From CAYZJD01 sp964478455 (GTDB lineage Bacteria; Acidobacteriota; Terriglobia; Bryobacterales; Bryobacteraceae), in contig CAYZJD010000010.1 of assembly GCA_964478455.1 (NCBI GenBank), positions 1 to 29,386 on the forward strand: 29,386 nucleotides of DNA, read 5' to 3'. A model generated the notes under the pieces. It saw nothing but the letters and a program-made list of their open reading frames with translations, was not told where the DNA came from and did not search any database. The stretch's first letter is position 1. Each line of letters starts with the position of its first letter. Below, piece after piece: positions 7,385 through 14,686 of the stretch. Position numbers and translations under genes: made by a program.

Positions 7385-8518
7385 TCAGCTCTGCGCCTTA
7401 TCCCAGTCGAGCAGCTTGTCGATGGTGCAGTCCACCTCCTGCTCGGTCAGCTCGGGGAACATCGGCAGCGAGATGCAGCAGGCGGCGTTGCGTTCGGAGT
7501 TGGGGACACCGCCGACGATGCGGGCCTGCTTGCCCCACGGATAACCCTCCTGCTGATGAATGGCGATCGGGTAGTGACACTTCGCGTCAATGCCGTTGTT
7601 GTTGAGGTAATCCAGCAGCGGGTCCCTCTGCTCGGCCCTGCTCGTTTCGATGACGTAGAGGTGGTAGACGTGATAGTTGCCCGGCGCCTCGTACGGCAGC
7701 GTGAGGTTCTTCGAGCCGGCAAGGCCAGCGGTGAAGCGGGCCGCCCACTTGCGCCGCAACTCGCTCCACTCCCTGATGTGCTTCAGCTTCGCGCTGAGCA
7801 CACCGGCGTGCAGGTCGTCGAGGCGGCTGTTGAAGCCGTAACTGTGGACGGAGCGCTTATCGGAGCCGTGGTTGCGAAACTTGCGGACCTTGCGGTCGAT
7901 CTCCGCGTTATTGGTGACCACGGCGCCACCGTCGCCGAACGTGCCGAGGTTCTTCTGGATGATGAAGCTGGTGCAGACCGCATCACTGAGCTCGCCGATC
8001 TCAAAGCCGTTGCCGCGGGCGCAAATCGCCTGAGCATTGTCCTCGACGACGAACAGGTTGTGCTTGTCCGCGATTTGGCGGATCGCCTTCATGTCGGCAC
8101 ACTGGCCGTAAAGGTGGACCGGCACAAGGCACTTCGTTTTCCCGGTGATCGCCGCCTCGATTTTGGACGGATCGATGTTGTTCGTGCGCGGGTCGGAGTC
8201 CACAAAGACCGCCGTCGCCCCGGCAATCCAGATGGCCTCGGCGGTGGCGAAGAAGGTGTTGACGGTGGTGATGCACTCGTCGCCCGGTCCGATGCCGAGG
8301 GCCATGAACGTCAGCCAGAGCGCATCCGTCCCGTTGCCGACGCCGATGCAGTGCTTCATTCCGTGGAAATCGGCGAACTCCTTCTCGAAGCGCTTGAGCA
8401 TCGGTCCCATCACGTACTGCCCGCTCTCCAGAACCTCCTGAAGGTTCTTGTCGATCTCGGCTTTGATGTTGTGGTACTGGCGCACGTGGCCGTAAAAGGG
8501 TACAGTCATCTGGCTCAT
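7385..8518 (-). CDS. DegT/DnrJ/EryC1/StrS-family PLP-dependent aminotransferase
   Basis: 377-aa fold-type I sugar aminotransferase, converting a keto-sugar nucleotide or related ketone to an amine, usually with glutamate as donor. Family landmarks are VGNGTDALWLTFMALGIGPG (residues about 60-79), PVHLYGQCADM, VVEDNAQAI (about 157-165) and SFIIQKNLGTFGDGGAVV with Lys189 as the predicted PLP lysine. RNHGSDKRSVHSYGFNSRLDDLHAGVL follows in two conserved blocks. The frame is open further upstream, but ATG 8518 begins exactly at the family N-terminus (MSQMTVPFYG) and is preceded on the minus strand by AAGGAGA. It lies 11 nt upstream of the dehydrogenase gene, indicating a shared pathway, probably envelope polysaccharide or lipid A amino-sugar synthesis. 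Confidence 0.92.
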   Translation of the reverse strand: MSQMTVPFYGHVRQYHNIKAEIDKNLQEVLESGQYVMGPMLKRFEKEFADFHGMKHCIGVGNGTDALWLTFMALGIGPGDECITTVNTFFATAEAIWIAGATAVFVDSDPRTNNIDPSKIEAAITGKTKCLVPVHLYGQCADMKAIRQIADKHNLFVVEDNAQAICARGNGFEIGELSDAVCTSFIIQKNLGTFGDGGAVVTNNAEIDRKVRKFRNHGSDKRSVHSYGFNSRLDDLHAGVLSAKLKHIREWSELRRKWAARFTAGLAGSKNLTLPYEAPGNYHVYHLYVIETSRAEQRDPLLDYLNNNGIDAKCHYPIAIHQQEGYPWGKQARIVGGVPNSERNAACCISLPMFPELTEQEVDCTIDKLLDWDKAQS

Positions 8519-8667
8519 GTAGTACTCTCTCCTTCGTTGGTCCCGCGAGGATTGCCTTGCTGGGGGTGAATCAGCAAGTCTACCTGATCCCGCCCCCTCC
8601 GCGCCACCGCCTGCCGGAAGATGAAAGGAGAGAATCGGGGGCGAAAAGCGGGACCAGGAGCCGCGGG

Positions 8668-8874
8668 TTACCGGCGCCGGCGGCTCATGCGCCCGGCCCA
8701 CCGCAGGAATCGGAGGAGGTCAGCGCGGCGACTCCAGACGAACCGCCAGAACTCCCGGAACGTGACCTTTCCGGACGGAATACCCCAATAAGTTTCGATC
8801 CGCCAGCGCAGGTACGGGCTCGCCCAGGGCCGCAGACGGTAGCCGCGGCTGGCATGCCAGAGAAAGGTGAGCAT
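8668..8874 (-). CDS. 68-aa basic protein coupled to VWFA gene, unknown function
   Basis: Short frame whose ATG (8872-8874) overlaps by one base the TGA stop of the upstream VWFA-related gene, so translation is probably coupled. The product is rich in Arg and Trp, with FLWHASRGYRLRPWASPYLR, then WRIETYWGIPSGKVTFREFW and a strongly basic end GRMSRRRR. It resembles, from memory, small uncharacterised acidobacterial proteins with an RGYRLRPW-SPYLRWRIET core; this is recollection, not a search. No membrane segment or signal peptide is evident. A 149-nt gap with no obvious gene follows before the aminotransferase. Confidence 0.65.
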   Translation of the reverse strand: MLTFLWHASRGYRLRPWASPYLRWRIETYWGIPSGKVTFREFWRFVWSRRADLLRFLRWAGRMSRRRR

Positions 8875-9851
8875 CAGTGGCCGGCGGCGGACCTGGCGCC
8901 GGCTCGGGGAGGCGCCGGCTTGGGGGGCGCGCCCGTGCGGCCGGGCTCGGGGCTGGCGTAGTAGCCGGTCCGCGTGCGTACTACCGGCCTACCCGGCCCG
9001 TCCACCGAGACACGCACCTGCCGGAAACCGCCATCCAGCTCCTGCCGGCTGGGAGTGTATGCGATAACGTACTGGTTGCGGATTTCGTGAGCCACGTCGA
9101 GCGCGAGACGTTCGACCTCCGACAGTTCCTTCGGGTAATAGGCAAGCCCGCCCGAGGCGGCGGTCAGCGCGTCCAGAGAGCGCTTGGCCCGCTTGGCTTC
9201 TCTTCGCTCCTCTTCGCTCAGCAGCCCGAGAGCGTAAATCAGCACTTCGCTCTGCTGCGCCTTCGCAACCAGCTTCTCGAGCGAGAGGGTGCTCGTGTTG
9301 TCGTTGCCATCGGTCACCACCAGGATCACCTTCTTGTCGATCTTGCCTTCCTCTTTCATGTAGTCGATCGACATGCTGATGGCGTCGCGCATGGCCGTGC
9401 CGCCACGCGAATCGATCTGAGCCAGGCCTTCTTCGAGCTTCTTCAGATCGTTGGTGAACGGCGTATCGAGGAAGGCCTCGTCGTTGAAGTTCACGACGAA
9501 AACCTGGTCCTGCGGGTTGGACGCCTTGACGAGCTGGACGGCGGCGACTTCCACTTTCTGCCGCTTGTCGCGCATGCTGCCGCTCGAATCGATCACCAGG
9601 CCCATGGCCACGGGGATGTCTTCCCGCCGGAACACTTTGATCGCCTGCTTGACGCCGTCCTCGTATACGCGGAAAGCGCTCCGGGGCAGGTCGGTGAGCA
9701 GCCGGCCACGCTTGTCGATGACGCTGGCATGCAACACCACCAGCCGCGTGTCGGTGCGAAAGACGAACCCTTCCTGCTGGGCCAGGAGGCAGCTCGGGGC
9801 CAGCATCGCCGCCCAGAGGAGGAGGGCGACGAACCTATTGTGACGGGGCAT
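8874..9851 (-). CDS. Secreted VWFA-related domain protein (copy 2 of tandem pair)
   Basis: 325-aa exported protein of the VWFA-related family abundant in Acidobacteriota. The N-terminus is a signal peptide (VALLLWAAMLAPSCLLA), followed by a short strand-rich region (TRLVVLHASVIDKRGRLLTD). The von Willebrand factor A domain starts at LVIDSSGSM, where D88/S90/S92 form the MIDAS DxSxS motif. The rest of the metal site is RGGTAMRDA and VTDGNDN. After the domain comes the family's typical tail, RNQYVIAYTPSR. The C-terminus is Pro/Arg-rich. It overlaps the upstream paralogue by 17 nt. Substrate or partner unknown. Confidence 0.9.
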   Translation of the reverse strand: MPRHNRFVALLLWAAMLAPSCLLAQQEGFVFRTDTRLVVLHASVIDKRGRLLTDLPRSAFRVYEDGVKQAIKVFRREDIPVAMGLVIDSSGSMRDKRQKVEVAAVQLVKASNPQDQVFVVNFNDEAFLDTPFTNDLKKLEEGLAQIDSRGGTAMRDAISMSIDYMKEEGKIDKKVILVVTDGNDNTSTLSLEKLVAKAQQSEVLIYALGLLSEEERREAKRAKRSLDALTAASGGLAYYPKELSEVERLALDVAHEIRNQYVIAYTPSRQELDGGFRQVRVSVDGPGRPVVRTRTGYYASPEPGRTGAPPKPAPPRAGARSAAGH

Positions 9852-10851
9852 AGTATCCCAGCCGCCAGAAAGCGCGGAGTGGCGGCAGTCCCCGAGGCTG
9901 GATGAGTTTGACCTTCACGCGCCGGTATTTCCCGTCCCGTTGCTGGTTTAGCGGAGTGTAACCGAGAACATACTGATTCCGCAACTCGATGCCAATCTTG
10001 GCGGCGATGTCGGGCAGGTCATTGATGTTGTCCACCGGATAGTGGCGGCCGCCGGTCTGCTCGGAGATTTCGCTCAGGAGGCTGGGACCGGACAGTTCCT
10101 CCGCCGTGCGCCCGCGAGCATGAACCGGCTCGAAAATGCCCATGGCGTAAATCTGCACGTCGGCTTCGCGAACAAGGTTCTTGATTTCGCTTTCCGTGTA
10201 GCGGCTGCTGTTGTCGCCGCCATCGGAAAGCACAAGCAGCGCTTTGCGCGGGTTCCTCGCCTTCTTCATCTCGTGGAGAGCGAGATAGATGGCGTCCAGC
10301 AGCGCGGTCCTGCCCTTGGATTGCGTGAAGGTCAGACGGTTCTGAATGTCTTCGGTGTTGGTGCTGAAGCCGATCGACAGTTCCGGCCGGTCATTGAACT
10401 GGACGAGGAAGAACTCGTCGTCCGGGTTGGAGGTCTTGAAGAACTGCGCCGCCGCCTGCCGCGATTTCTGCAACTTGCTGCCCATGCTGCCGCTGGTGTC
10501 GAAGACGAGCCCGACCGAAAGGGGGGCGTCCTCGCTGGCGAAGTGGGTGATCGACTGCTCGACCTTGTCTTCTTCCAGCTTGAAATGCTCCTTCTCGAGG
10601 CCGGTGACGAACCGGTTCATCGGGTCCGTGACAGTGACGGGGATCAGCACCAGCGTACTGTCGATGCGGATGTTGCTCGAACGCGCACCCGGTTCGGCCG
10701 AGGCCGAGGTTTTCGGGCGAGGAACGATCGAGACTTTGGCGTCATCATGGACAGCGGTTCGCTGCTCCCGCTCGTCGGACGCTGCAAGCGGGAGGAGAAC
10801 AGCCCAACAAGAGACCATCCATGCCGCGATCCCGTGTGCCCTCCGAACCAT
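9835..10851 (-). CDS. Secreted VWFA-related domain protein (copy 1 of tandem pair)
   Basis: 338-aa paralogue of the next gene. It has an N-terminal export signal (IAAWMVSCWAVLLPLAAS) and a linker. A strand-rich segment IDSTLVLIPVTVTDPMNRFV follows. A VWA domain with LVFDTSGSM (MIDAS D118/S120/S122), SKGRTALLDAIY and LVLSDGGDNSS comes next, and the shared ending RNQYVLGYTPLN precedes a GYYAPSQ terminus. The start is ATG 10851, 68 nt from the divergent kdsB start, so the promoters of this operon and of kdsB share that short region. The tandem, overlapping arrangement points to local duplication and possibly a heteromeric pair. Confidence 0.9.
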   Translation of the reverse strand: MVRRAHGIAAWMVSCWAVLLPLAASDEREQRTAVHDDAKVSIVPRPKTSASAEPGARSSNIRIDSTLVLIPVTVTDPMNRFVTGLEKEHFKLEEDKVEQSITHFASEDAPLSVGLVFDTSGSMGSKLQKSRQAAAQFFKTSNPDDEFFLVQFNDRPELSIGFSTNTEDIQNRLTFTQSKGRTALLDAIYLALHEMKKARNPRKALLVLSDGGDNSSRYTESEIKNLVREADVQIYAMGIFEPVHARGRTAEELSGPSLLSEISEQTGGRHYPVDNINDLPDIAAKIGIELRNQYVLGYTPLNQQRDGKYRRVKVKLIQPRGLPPLRAFWRLGYYAPSQ

Positions 10852-10919
10852 TGCGGCCCTCCAGCGTGAGGCGCGCCTAAAGCGAGTATAACACCCGCAG
10901 GACTGTGGTATGATCGATC

Positions 10920-11651
10920 GTGCCGCGAAGGATTCTGGGTGTCATCCCCGCCCGGTTCGCTTCCTCCAGATTCCCCGGAAAACCTCTCATCCGCATCGCC
11001 GGAAAATCCATGCTCCAGCACGTCCACGATCGCGCGGCCGCCGCCCGCTGCCTGAGCCGGCTGGTGATCGCCACGGACGACGAGCGTATCTTCGCCGAAG
11101 CCCAGAGCTTCGGCGCCGAGGCGCGGATGACGCGCGCGGACCACGCTTCCGGCACCGACCGGGTGGCTGAAGCGGCCGCGGCGGAGGAAGCCGACCTCGT
11201 CGTGAACATCCAGGGCGACGAGCCTCTGATCGACCCGGCGGCGATCGACGCGGCCGTCGAGGGACTTCTCGCGCGGCCCGAGGTCCCGATGGGCACGCTG
11301 AAGAAGAGAATCGAGAACCCACAAGAACTGGGCGATCCCAACGTGGTCAAGGTCGTCGCCGGCCTCGACGGCAACGCCCTGTACTTCTCGCGCTCGCTGA
11401 TTCCGTATGTCCGGTCGGGCACGACCGCGCACTTCAAGCACATCGGTCTTTACGTCTACCGGCGCGGATTTCTGCTCGGCTACTCGCGGCTCCCGGTAGG
11501 GCCGCTGGAGCGGGCCGAACGGCTGGAGCAGTTGCGGGCGCTGGAGAACGGACACAAGATTCACGTTGTCGAAACCGGCTATGACTCAGTGGGAGTGGAC
11601 ACGCCCGAGGATCTGGAGCGGGTTTCGAGACTGCTGGAAGCGAGGGAATGA
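10920..11651 (+). CDS. kdsB: 3-deoxy-manno-octulosonate cytidylyltransferase (CMP-Kdo synthetase)
   Basis: Activates Kdo with CTP to CMP-Kdo for addition to lipid A. The 243-aa product has the N-terminal nucleotide-binding motif VIPARFASSRFPGKPL. DHASGTDRVAEAA, VVNIQGDEPLIDP, GDPNVVKVV, YFSRSLIPYVR, HIGLYVYRRGFL and the C-terminal GVDTPEDLERV follow, all typical. The start is GTG 10920. The nearby ATG at 10910 is out of frame. No good Shine-Dalgarno is visible, and a TATGAT hexamer at 10909-10914 just before it could even be a -10 box giving a near-leaderless mRNA. It precedes pyrG by 9 nt. Confidence 0.95.
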   Translation: MPRRILGVIPARFASSRFPGKPLIRIAGKSMLQHVHDRAAAARCLSRLVIATDDERIFAEAQSFGAEARMTRADHASGTDRVAEAAAAEEADLVVNIQGDEPLIDPAAIDAAVEGLLARPEVPMGTLKKRIENPQELGDPNVVKVVAGLDGNALYFSRSLIPYVRSGTTAHFKHIGLYVYRRGFLLGYSRLPVGPLERAERLEQLRALENGHKIHVVETGYDSVGVDTPEDLERVSRLLEARE

Positions 11652-11660
11652 GAAGGAGCG

Positions 11661-13310
11661 ATGGCTAAGTACATCTTCGTCACCGGCGGCGTGGTTTCCT
11701 CCCTGGGCAAGGGGATTGCGGCCTCTTCGATCGGGTGCCTGCTCGAAAGCCGTGGCCTGCGGGTGACGTTGCAGAAGTTCGATCCCTATCTGAACGTGGA
11801 CCCGGGAACCATGAGCCCGTTCCAGCATGGCGAAGTGTTCGTCACCGACGACGGGGCGGAAACCGACCTCGATCTCGGCCACTACGAGCGCTTCACGCAT
11901 GCGACCATGTCGCAGGCGAACAACGTCACCTCCGGGCGGATCTACGAACAGATCATCACTCGCGAGCGCCGCGGGGACTATCTCGGCAAGACGGTCCAGG
12001 TGATTCCCCACGTCACCAACGAGATCAAATCGGCCGTGCGGCGGGTGTCAGGCGATGTGGACGTAGTCATCGCGGAGATCGGCGGCACGGTGGGAGACAT
12101 CGAGTCGCTGCCGTTCCTGGAAGCCATCCGGCAGATGCGGCACGAACTGGGGCGCGAGAACACGATCTTCGTTCACGTGACCCTGGTCCCCTGGATCGCC
12201 GCCGCGCACGAGCTGAAGACCAAGCCCACCCAGCACAGCGTCAAGGAATTGCGGGCCATCGGTATCCAGCCGGACATACTCCTGTGCCGGTCCGAGCGGT
12301 TCCTGCCGCAAGAAGTTCGCGAGAAGATCGCGCTCTTCTGCGACGTCAGCGTGGACGCCGTTATTACGGCGCGTGACGTCGAGTCGGTCTACGAAGTGCC
12401 GTTGGTGTTTGCCGAGCAGAGGGTGGATGAGATCGTCCTCCGCCTGCTGAAGCTTGACGCCGGCCCGCGGAATCTGTCGCGCTGGACGGCGATGATCGGG
12501 CAAGTGCAGGAGCCGGCGGGCGAAGTCAACATCGGGCTGGTGGGAAAGTACGTCGGCTACGAGGATTCGTACAAGAGTCTCAAAGAGGCGCTGGTGCACG
12601 GCGGGCTTGCGCACAACGTTCGAGTGAACATTGCCTGGATCGAAGCCGAAGGGTTGATGGAACCCGGATATGAGCGGCAACTGGAGCCGTACGACGGCAT
12701 CCTCGTGCCGGGGGGGTTCGGGAAGCGCGGCATTGAAGGGATGATCCGAGCCATCCAGTACGCCCGTGAACAGAAGGTGCCCTACTTCGGCATCTGCCTT
12801 GGGATGCAGACGATGGTCATCGAATTCGCGCGCAACGTCTGCGGTCTGGAGGGTGCGGATTCGACCGAGTTCGACCCGGCTACGCCGTATCGTGTGATTT
12901 ACAAGCTGCGGGAGCTGAAAGGCGTGGACGAGCTGGGGGGCACCATGCGCCTGGGCGCGTATCCCTGCGTACTCGCCGAGAACAGCTTTGCCCGTCGCGC
13001 TTACGGCCGGCGTGAGATCAGCGAACGGCACCGTCATCGCTACGAGTTCAACCGGGAGTTCGAGGAAATCCTCACCGCGCATGGACTGAGGCTGGCGGGG
13101 CAGACACCCGACGGCGTGTATATCGAGATCTGCGAAATTGAGGACCATCCGTGGTATCTCGGCTGCCAGTTCCATCCCGAGTTCAAGTCGCGGCCGCTGG
13201 AACCGCATCCACTGTTTCGGGCTTTTATCGGTGCGTCGGTGGCAAACCGGAAGCGAAGGGCGCTCGGGACCGAGGCGGAGCAGCCGGCGCAGCTTTCTCA
13301 TGCGGATTGA
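11661..13310 (+). CDS. pyrG: CTP synthase
   Basis: Converts UTP, ATP and glutamine to CTP. The 549-aa enzyme has the synthetase domain starting KYIFVTGGVVSSLGKGIAAS, with KFDPYLNVDPGTMSPFQHGE and EIGGTVGDIESLPFLEA. The C-terminal class I glutamine amidotransferase domain has nucleophile Cys379 in YFGICLGMQ and the His505/Glu507 pair in FHPEF. ATG 11661 follows GAAGGAG. It sits between kdsB and kdsA, overlapping kdsA by 11 nt. CTP is the co-substrate of KdsB, so the cluster couples nucleotide supply to Kdo activation. Confidence 0.98.
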   Translation: MAKYIFVTGGVVSSLGKGIAASSIGCLLESRGLRVTLQKFDPYLNVDPGTMSPFQHGEVFVTDDGAETDLDLGHYERFTHATMSQANNVTSGRIYEQIITRERRGDYLGKTVQVIPHVTNEIKSAVRRVSGDVDVVIAEIGGTVGDIESLPFLEAIRQMRHELGRENTIFVHVTLVPWIAAAHELKTKPTQHSVKELRAIGIQPDILLCRSERFLPQEVREKIALFCDVSVDAVITARDVESVYEVPLVFAEQRVDEIVLRLLKLDAGPRNLSRWTAMIGQVQEPAGEVNIGLVGKYVGYEDSYKSLKEALVHGGLAHNVRVNIAWIEAEGLMEPGYERQLEPYDGILVPGGFGKRGIEGMIRAIQYAREQKVPYFGICLGMQTMVIEFARNVCGLEGADSTEFDPATPYRVIYKLRELKGVDELGGTMRLGAYPCVLAENSFARRAYGRREISERHRHRYEFNREFEEILTAHGLRLAGQTPDGVYIEICEIEDHPWYLGCQFHPEFKSRPLEPHPLFRAFIGASVANRKRRALGTEAEQPAQLSHAD

Positions 13311-14133
13311 CCTGACCACGGCCGGCGGCCAGACGGTCTCTTTCGGCGGCGGGCGGCCGCTTGCGCTGATCGCCGGCCCCTGTGTCATCGAGAGCGAAGA
13401 GCACGTCCATTTTCTGGCGCAGGAAATCGGCCGGCGGGTCGCGCCGTTCGTCTTCAAGGCCTCCTTCGACAAGGCCAACCGCACCAGCATTTCCTCTTAC
13501 AGGGGTCCGGGTCTGAAAGAGGGCTTGAGGATTCTTGCGGGTCTGAAGAAGCACGATTGCGCGATCCTCACCGACATCCACGAGCCAGCGCAAGCGGCGC
13601 TCGCCGCCGAGGTCGCCGATATCCTGCAAATCCCGGCATTCCTTTGCCGGCAGACGGACCTGCTGGTAGAGGCGGGCCGGACGGGCCGCATTGTCAACAT
13701 CAAGAAAGGGCAGTTCCTTGCCCCGCAGGAATTGCGGCTGGCGGCGGAGAAGGTCGCGTCAACGGGCAACACGAAGATCCTGTTGACAGAGCGTGGCTCT
13801 TCGTTCGGCTACCAGAATCTGGTCGTCGACATGCGCTGTCTCGTGGTTCTGCGGAGCTTCGGCTGGCCAGTGGTGTTCGACGCTACCCACAGTGTCCAGC
13901 TTCCGGGCGGCGCCGGCAGCGCCTCGGGCGGACAGCCTCAGTTCATCGAACCGCTGGCGCGCGCCGCCGTGGCGGTGGGCATCGACGGCCTTTTTGTGGA
14001 AGTTCACGAGGCCCCCGAGCGTGCGCTCTCCGACGGGCCCAACGCGCTCCGGCTGGATTTGCTGGCCGGCCTCTGGGCGCGGCTGCGCCGGCTGGACGCG
14101 CTTGTCAAGGGGCCGGAGTTCCTCAACGCTTGA
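13300..14133 (+). CDS. kdsA: 3-deoxy-8-phosphooctulonate synthase (Kdo-8-phosphate synthase)
   Basis: Condenses phosphoenolpyruvate with arabinose-5-phosphate to Kdo-8-P, the first dedicated step of Kdo synthesis. The 277-aa product contains LIAGPCVIESEEH near residues 24-36, FKASFDKANRTSISSYRGPG, TDIHEP, LQIPAFLCRQTDLL, NIKKGQFLAPQE, LTERGSSFGYQNLVVDMR, FDATHSVQLPGG and FVEVHEAPERALSDGPNA. The long open frame extends upstream into pyrG, but ATG 13300 gives the family length. That start overlaps the pyrG stop by 11 nt. N26-type metal ligands were not examined, so metal dependence is left open. Confidence 0.97.
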   Translation: MRIDLTTAGGQTVSFGGGRPLALIAGPCVIESEEHVHFLAQEIGRRVAPFVFKASFDKANRTSISSYRGPGLKEGLRILAGLKKHDCAILTDIHEPAQAALAAEVADILQIPAFLCRQTDLLVEAGRTGRIVNIKKGQFLAPQELRLAAEKVASTGNTKILLTERGSSFGYQNLVVDMRCLVVLRSFGWPVVFDATHSVQLPGGAGSASGGQPQFIEPLARAAVAVGIDGLFVEVHEAPERALSDGPNALRLDLLAGLWARLRRLDALVKGPEFLNA

Positions 14134-14195
14134 GCCGGCGACAGCGTCTTCAATCAATGGGCGGGTCTGCTCCTGCCGGAAGGGTGCGTTACGCT

Positions 14196-14678
14196 ATGGG
14201 TATGCGGGTCCGGAAAGACAGGTCAAGGAATCGCCGGGGCTTCACCCTCATCGAGCTGCTGATCGTCATCGCCATCATCGTCATCCTGATCAGCGCCGCC
14301 GCGCCGAAGTTCAGCCAGATCCTGATGAACGCTCGCGAAACCGCCGCTGCGCGCCACGTCACCACCATTCATACGGCGCAAGCACAATACAACTCGCAGT
14401 TCGGGCGCTACGCCACGTCGCTGGCGGAGCTGGGTGCGCCGGCGAGCGGCCAGGAGGGACCGGCTGGAGCGAACCTGATTCCCCAGGAGCTGGCCTCCGG
14501 GTCCAAAGGCGGCTACAAGTTCACGCTCGAGGGAACCCCCGCCGGCTACAAACTTACGGCGGTTCCGATCGCCTTTGGGAACACCGGCCGCCGCTCGTTC
14601 TATTCCGACCAGACCATGGTGATCCGGGAGAACTGGGGCCAGGAACCGGCGAGCGCCAACAGCCCGGAGATGAAGTAG
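14196..14678 (+). CDS. Type IV pilin/pseudopilin-like protein
   Basis: 160-aa prepilin. The class III signal is clear: a basic leader (MRVRKDRSRNRRG) and cleavage between G15 and F16. The mature N-terminus FTLIELLIVIAIIVILIS has the conserved Glu at mature position 5. After the helix come NARETAAARHVTTIHTAQAQYNSQFGRYATSLAELG and a GGYKFTLEG strand region, as in major pseudopilins (GspG-like). ATG 14196 and ATG 14202 are both possible starts, and GAAGG upstream slightly favours the first. The gene is alone here, 62 nt after kdsA, with no assembly ATPase, platform protein or prepilin peptidase in the window. It faces the rRNA methyltransferase gene with an 8-nt gap. Confidence 0.9.
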   Translation: MGMRVRKDRSRNRRGFTLIELLIVIAIIVILISAAAPKFSQILMNARETAAARHVTTIHTAQAQYNSQFGRYATSLAELGAPASGQEGPAGANLIPQELASGSKGGYKFTLEGTPAGYKLTAVPIAFGNTGRRSFYSDQTMVIRENWGQEPASANSPEMK

Positions 14679-14686
14679 CGCATCGC

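Noticed and set aside
8519..8701. N-terminal extension of the DegT aminotransferase
   Set aside because: ATG 8518 matches the family N-terminus and has its own AAGGAGA; the extra residues look like translated non-coding DNA.
12048..13490. 480-codon open frame on the minus strand opposite pyrG and kdsA
   Set aside because: It lies opposite two certain genes; it is the usual antisense open frame of high-GC DNA and shows no family motif.
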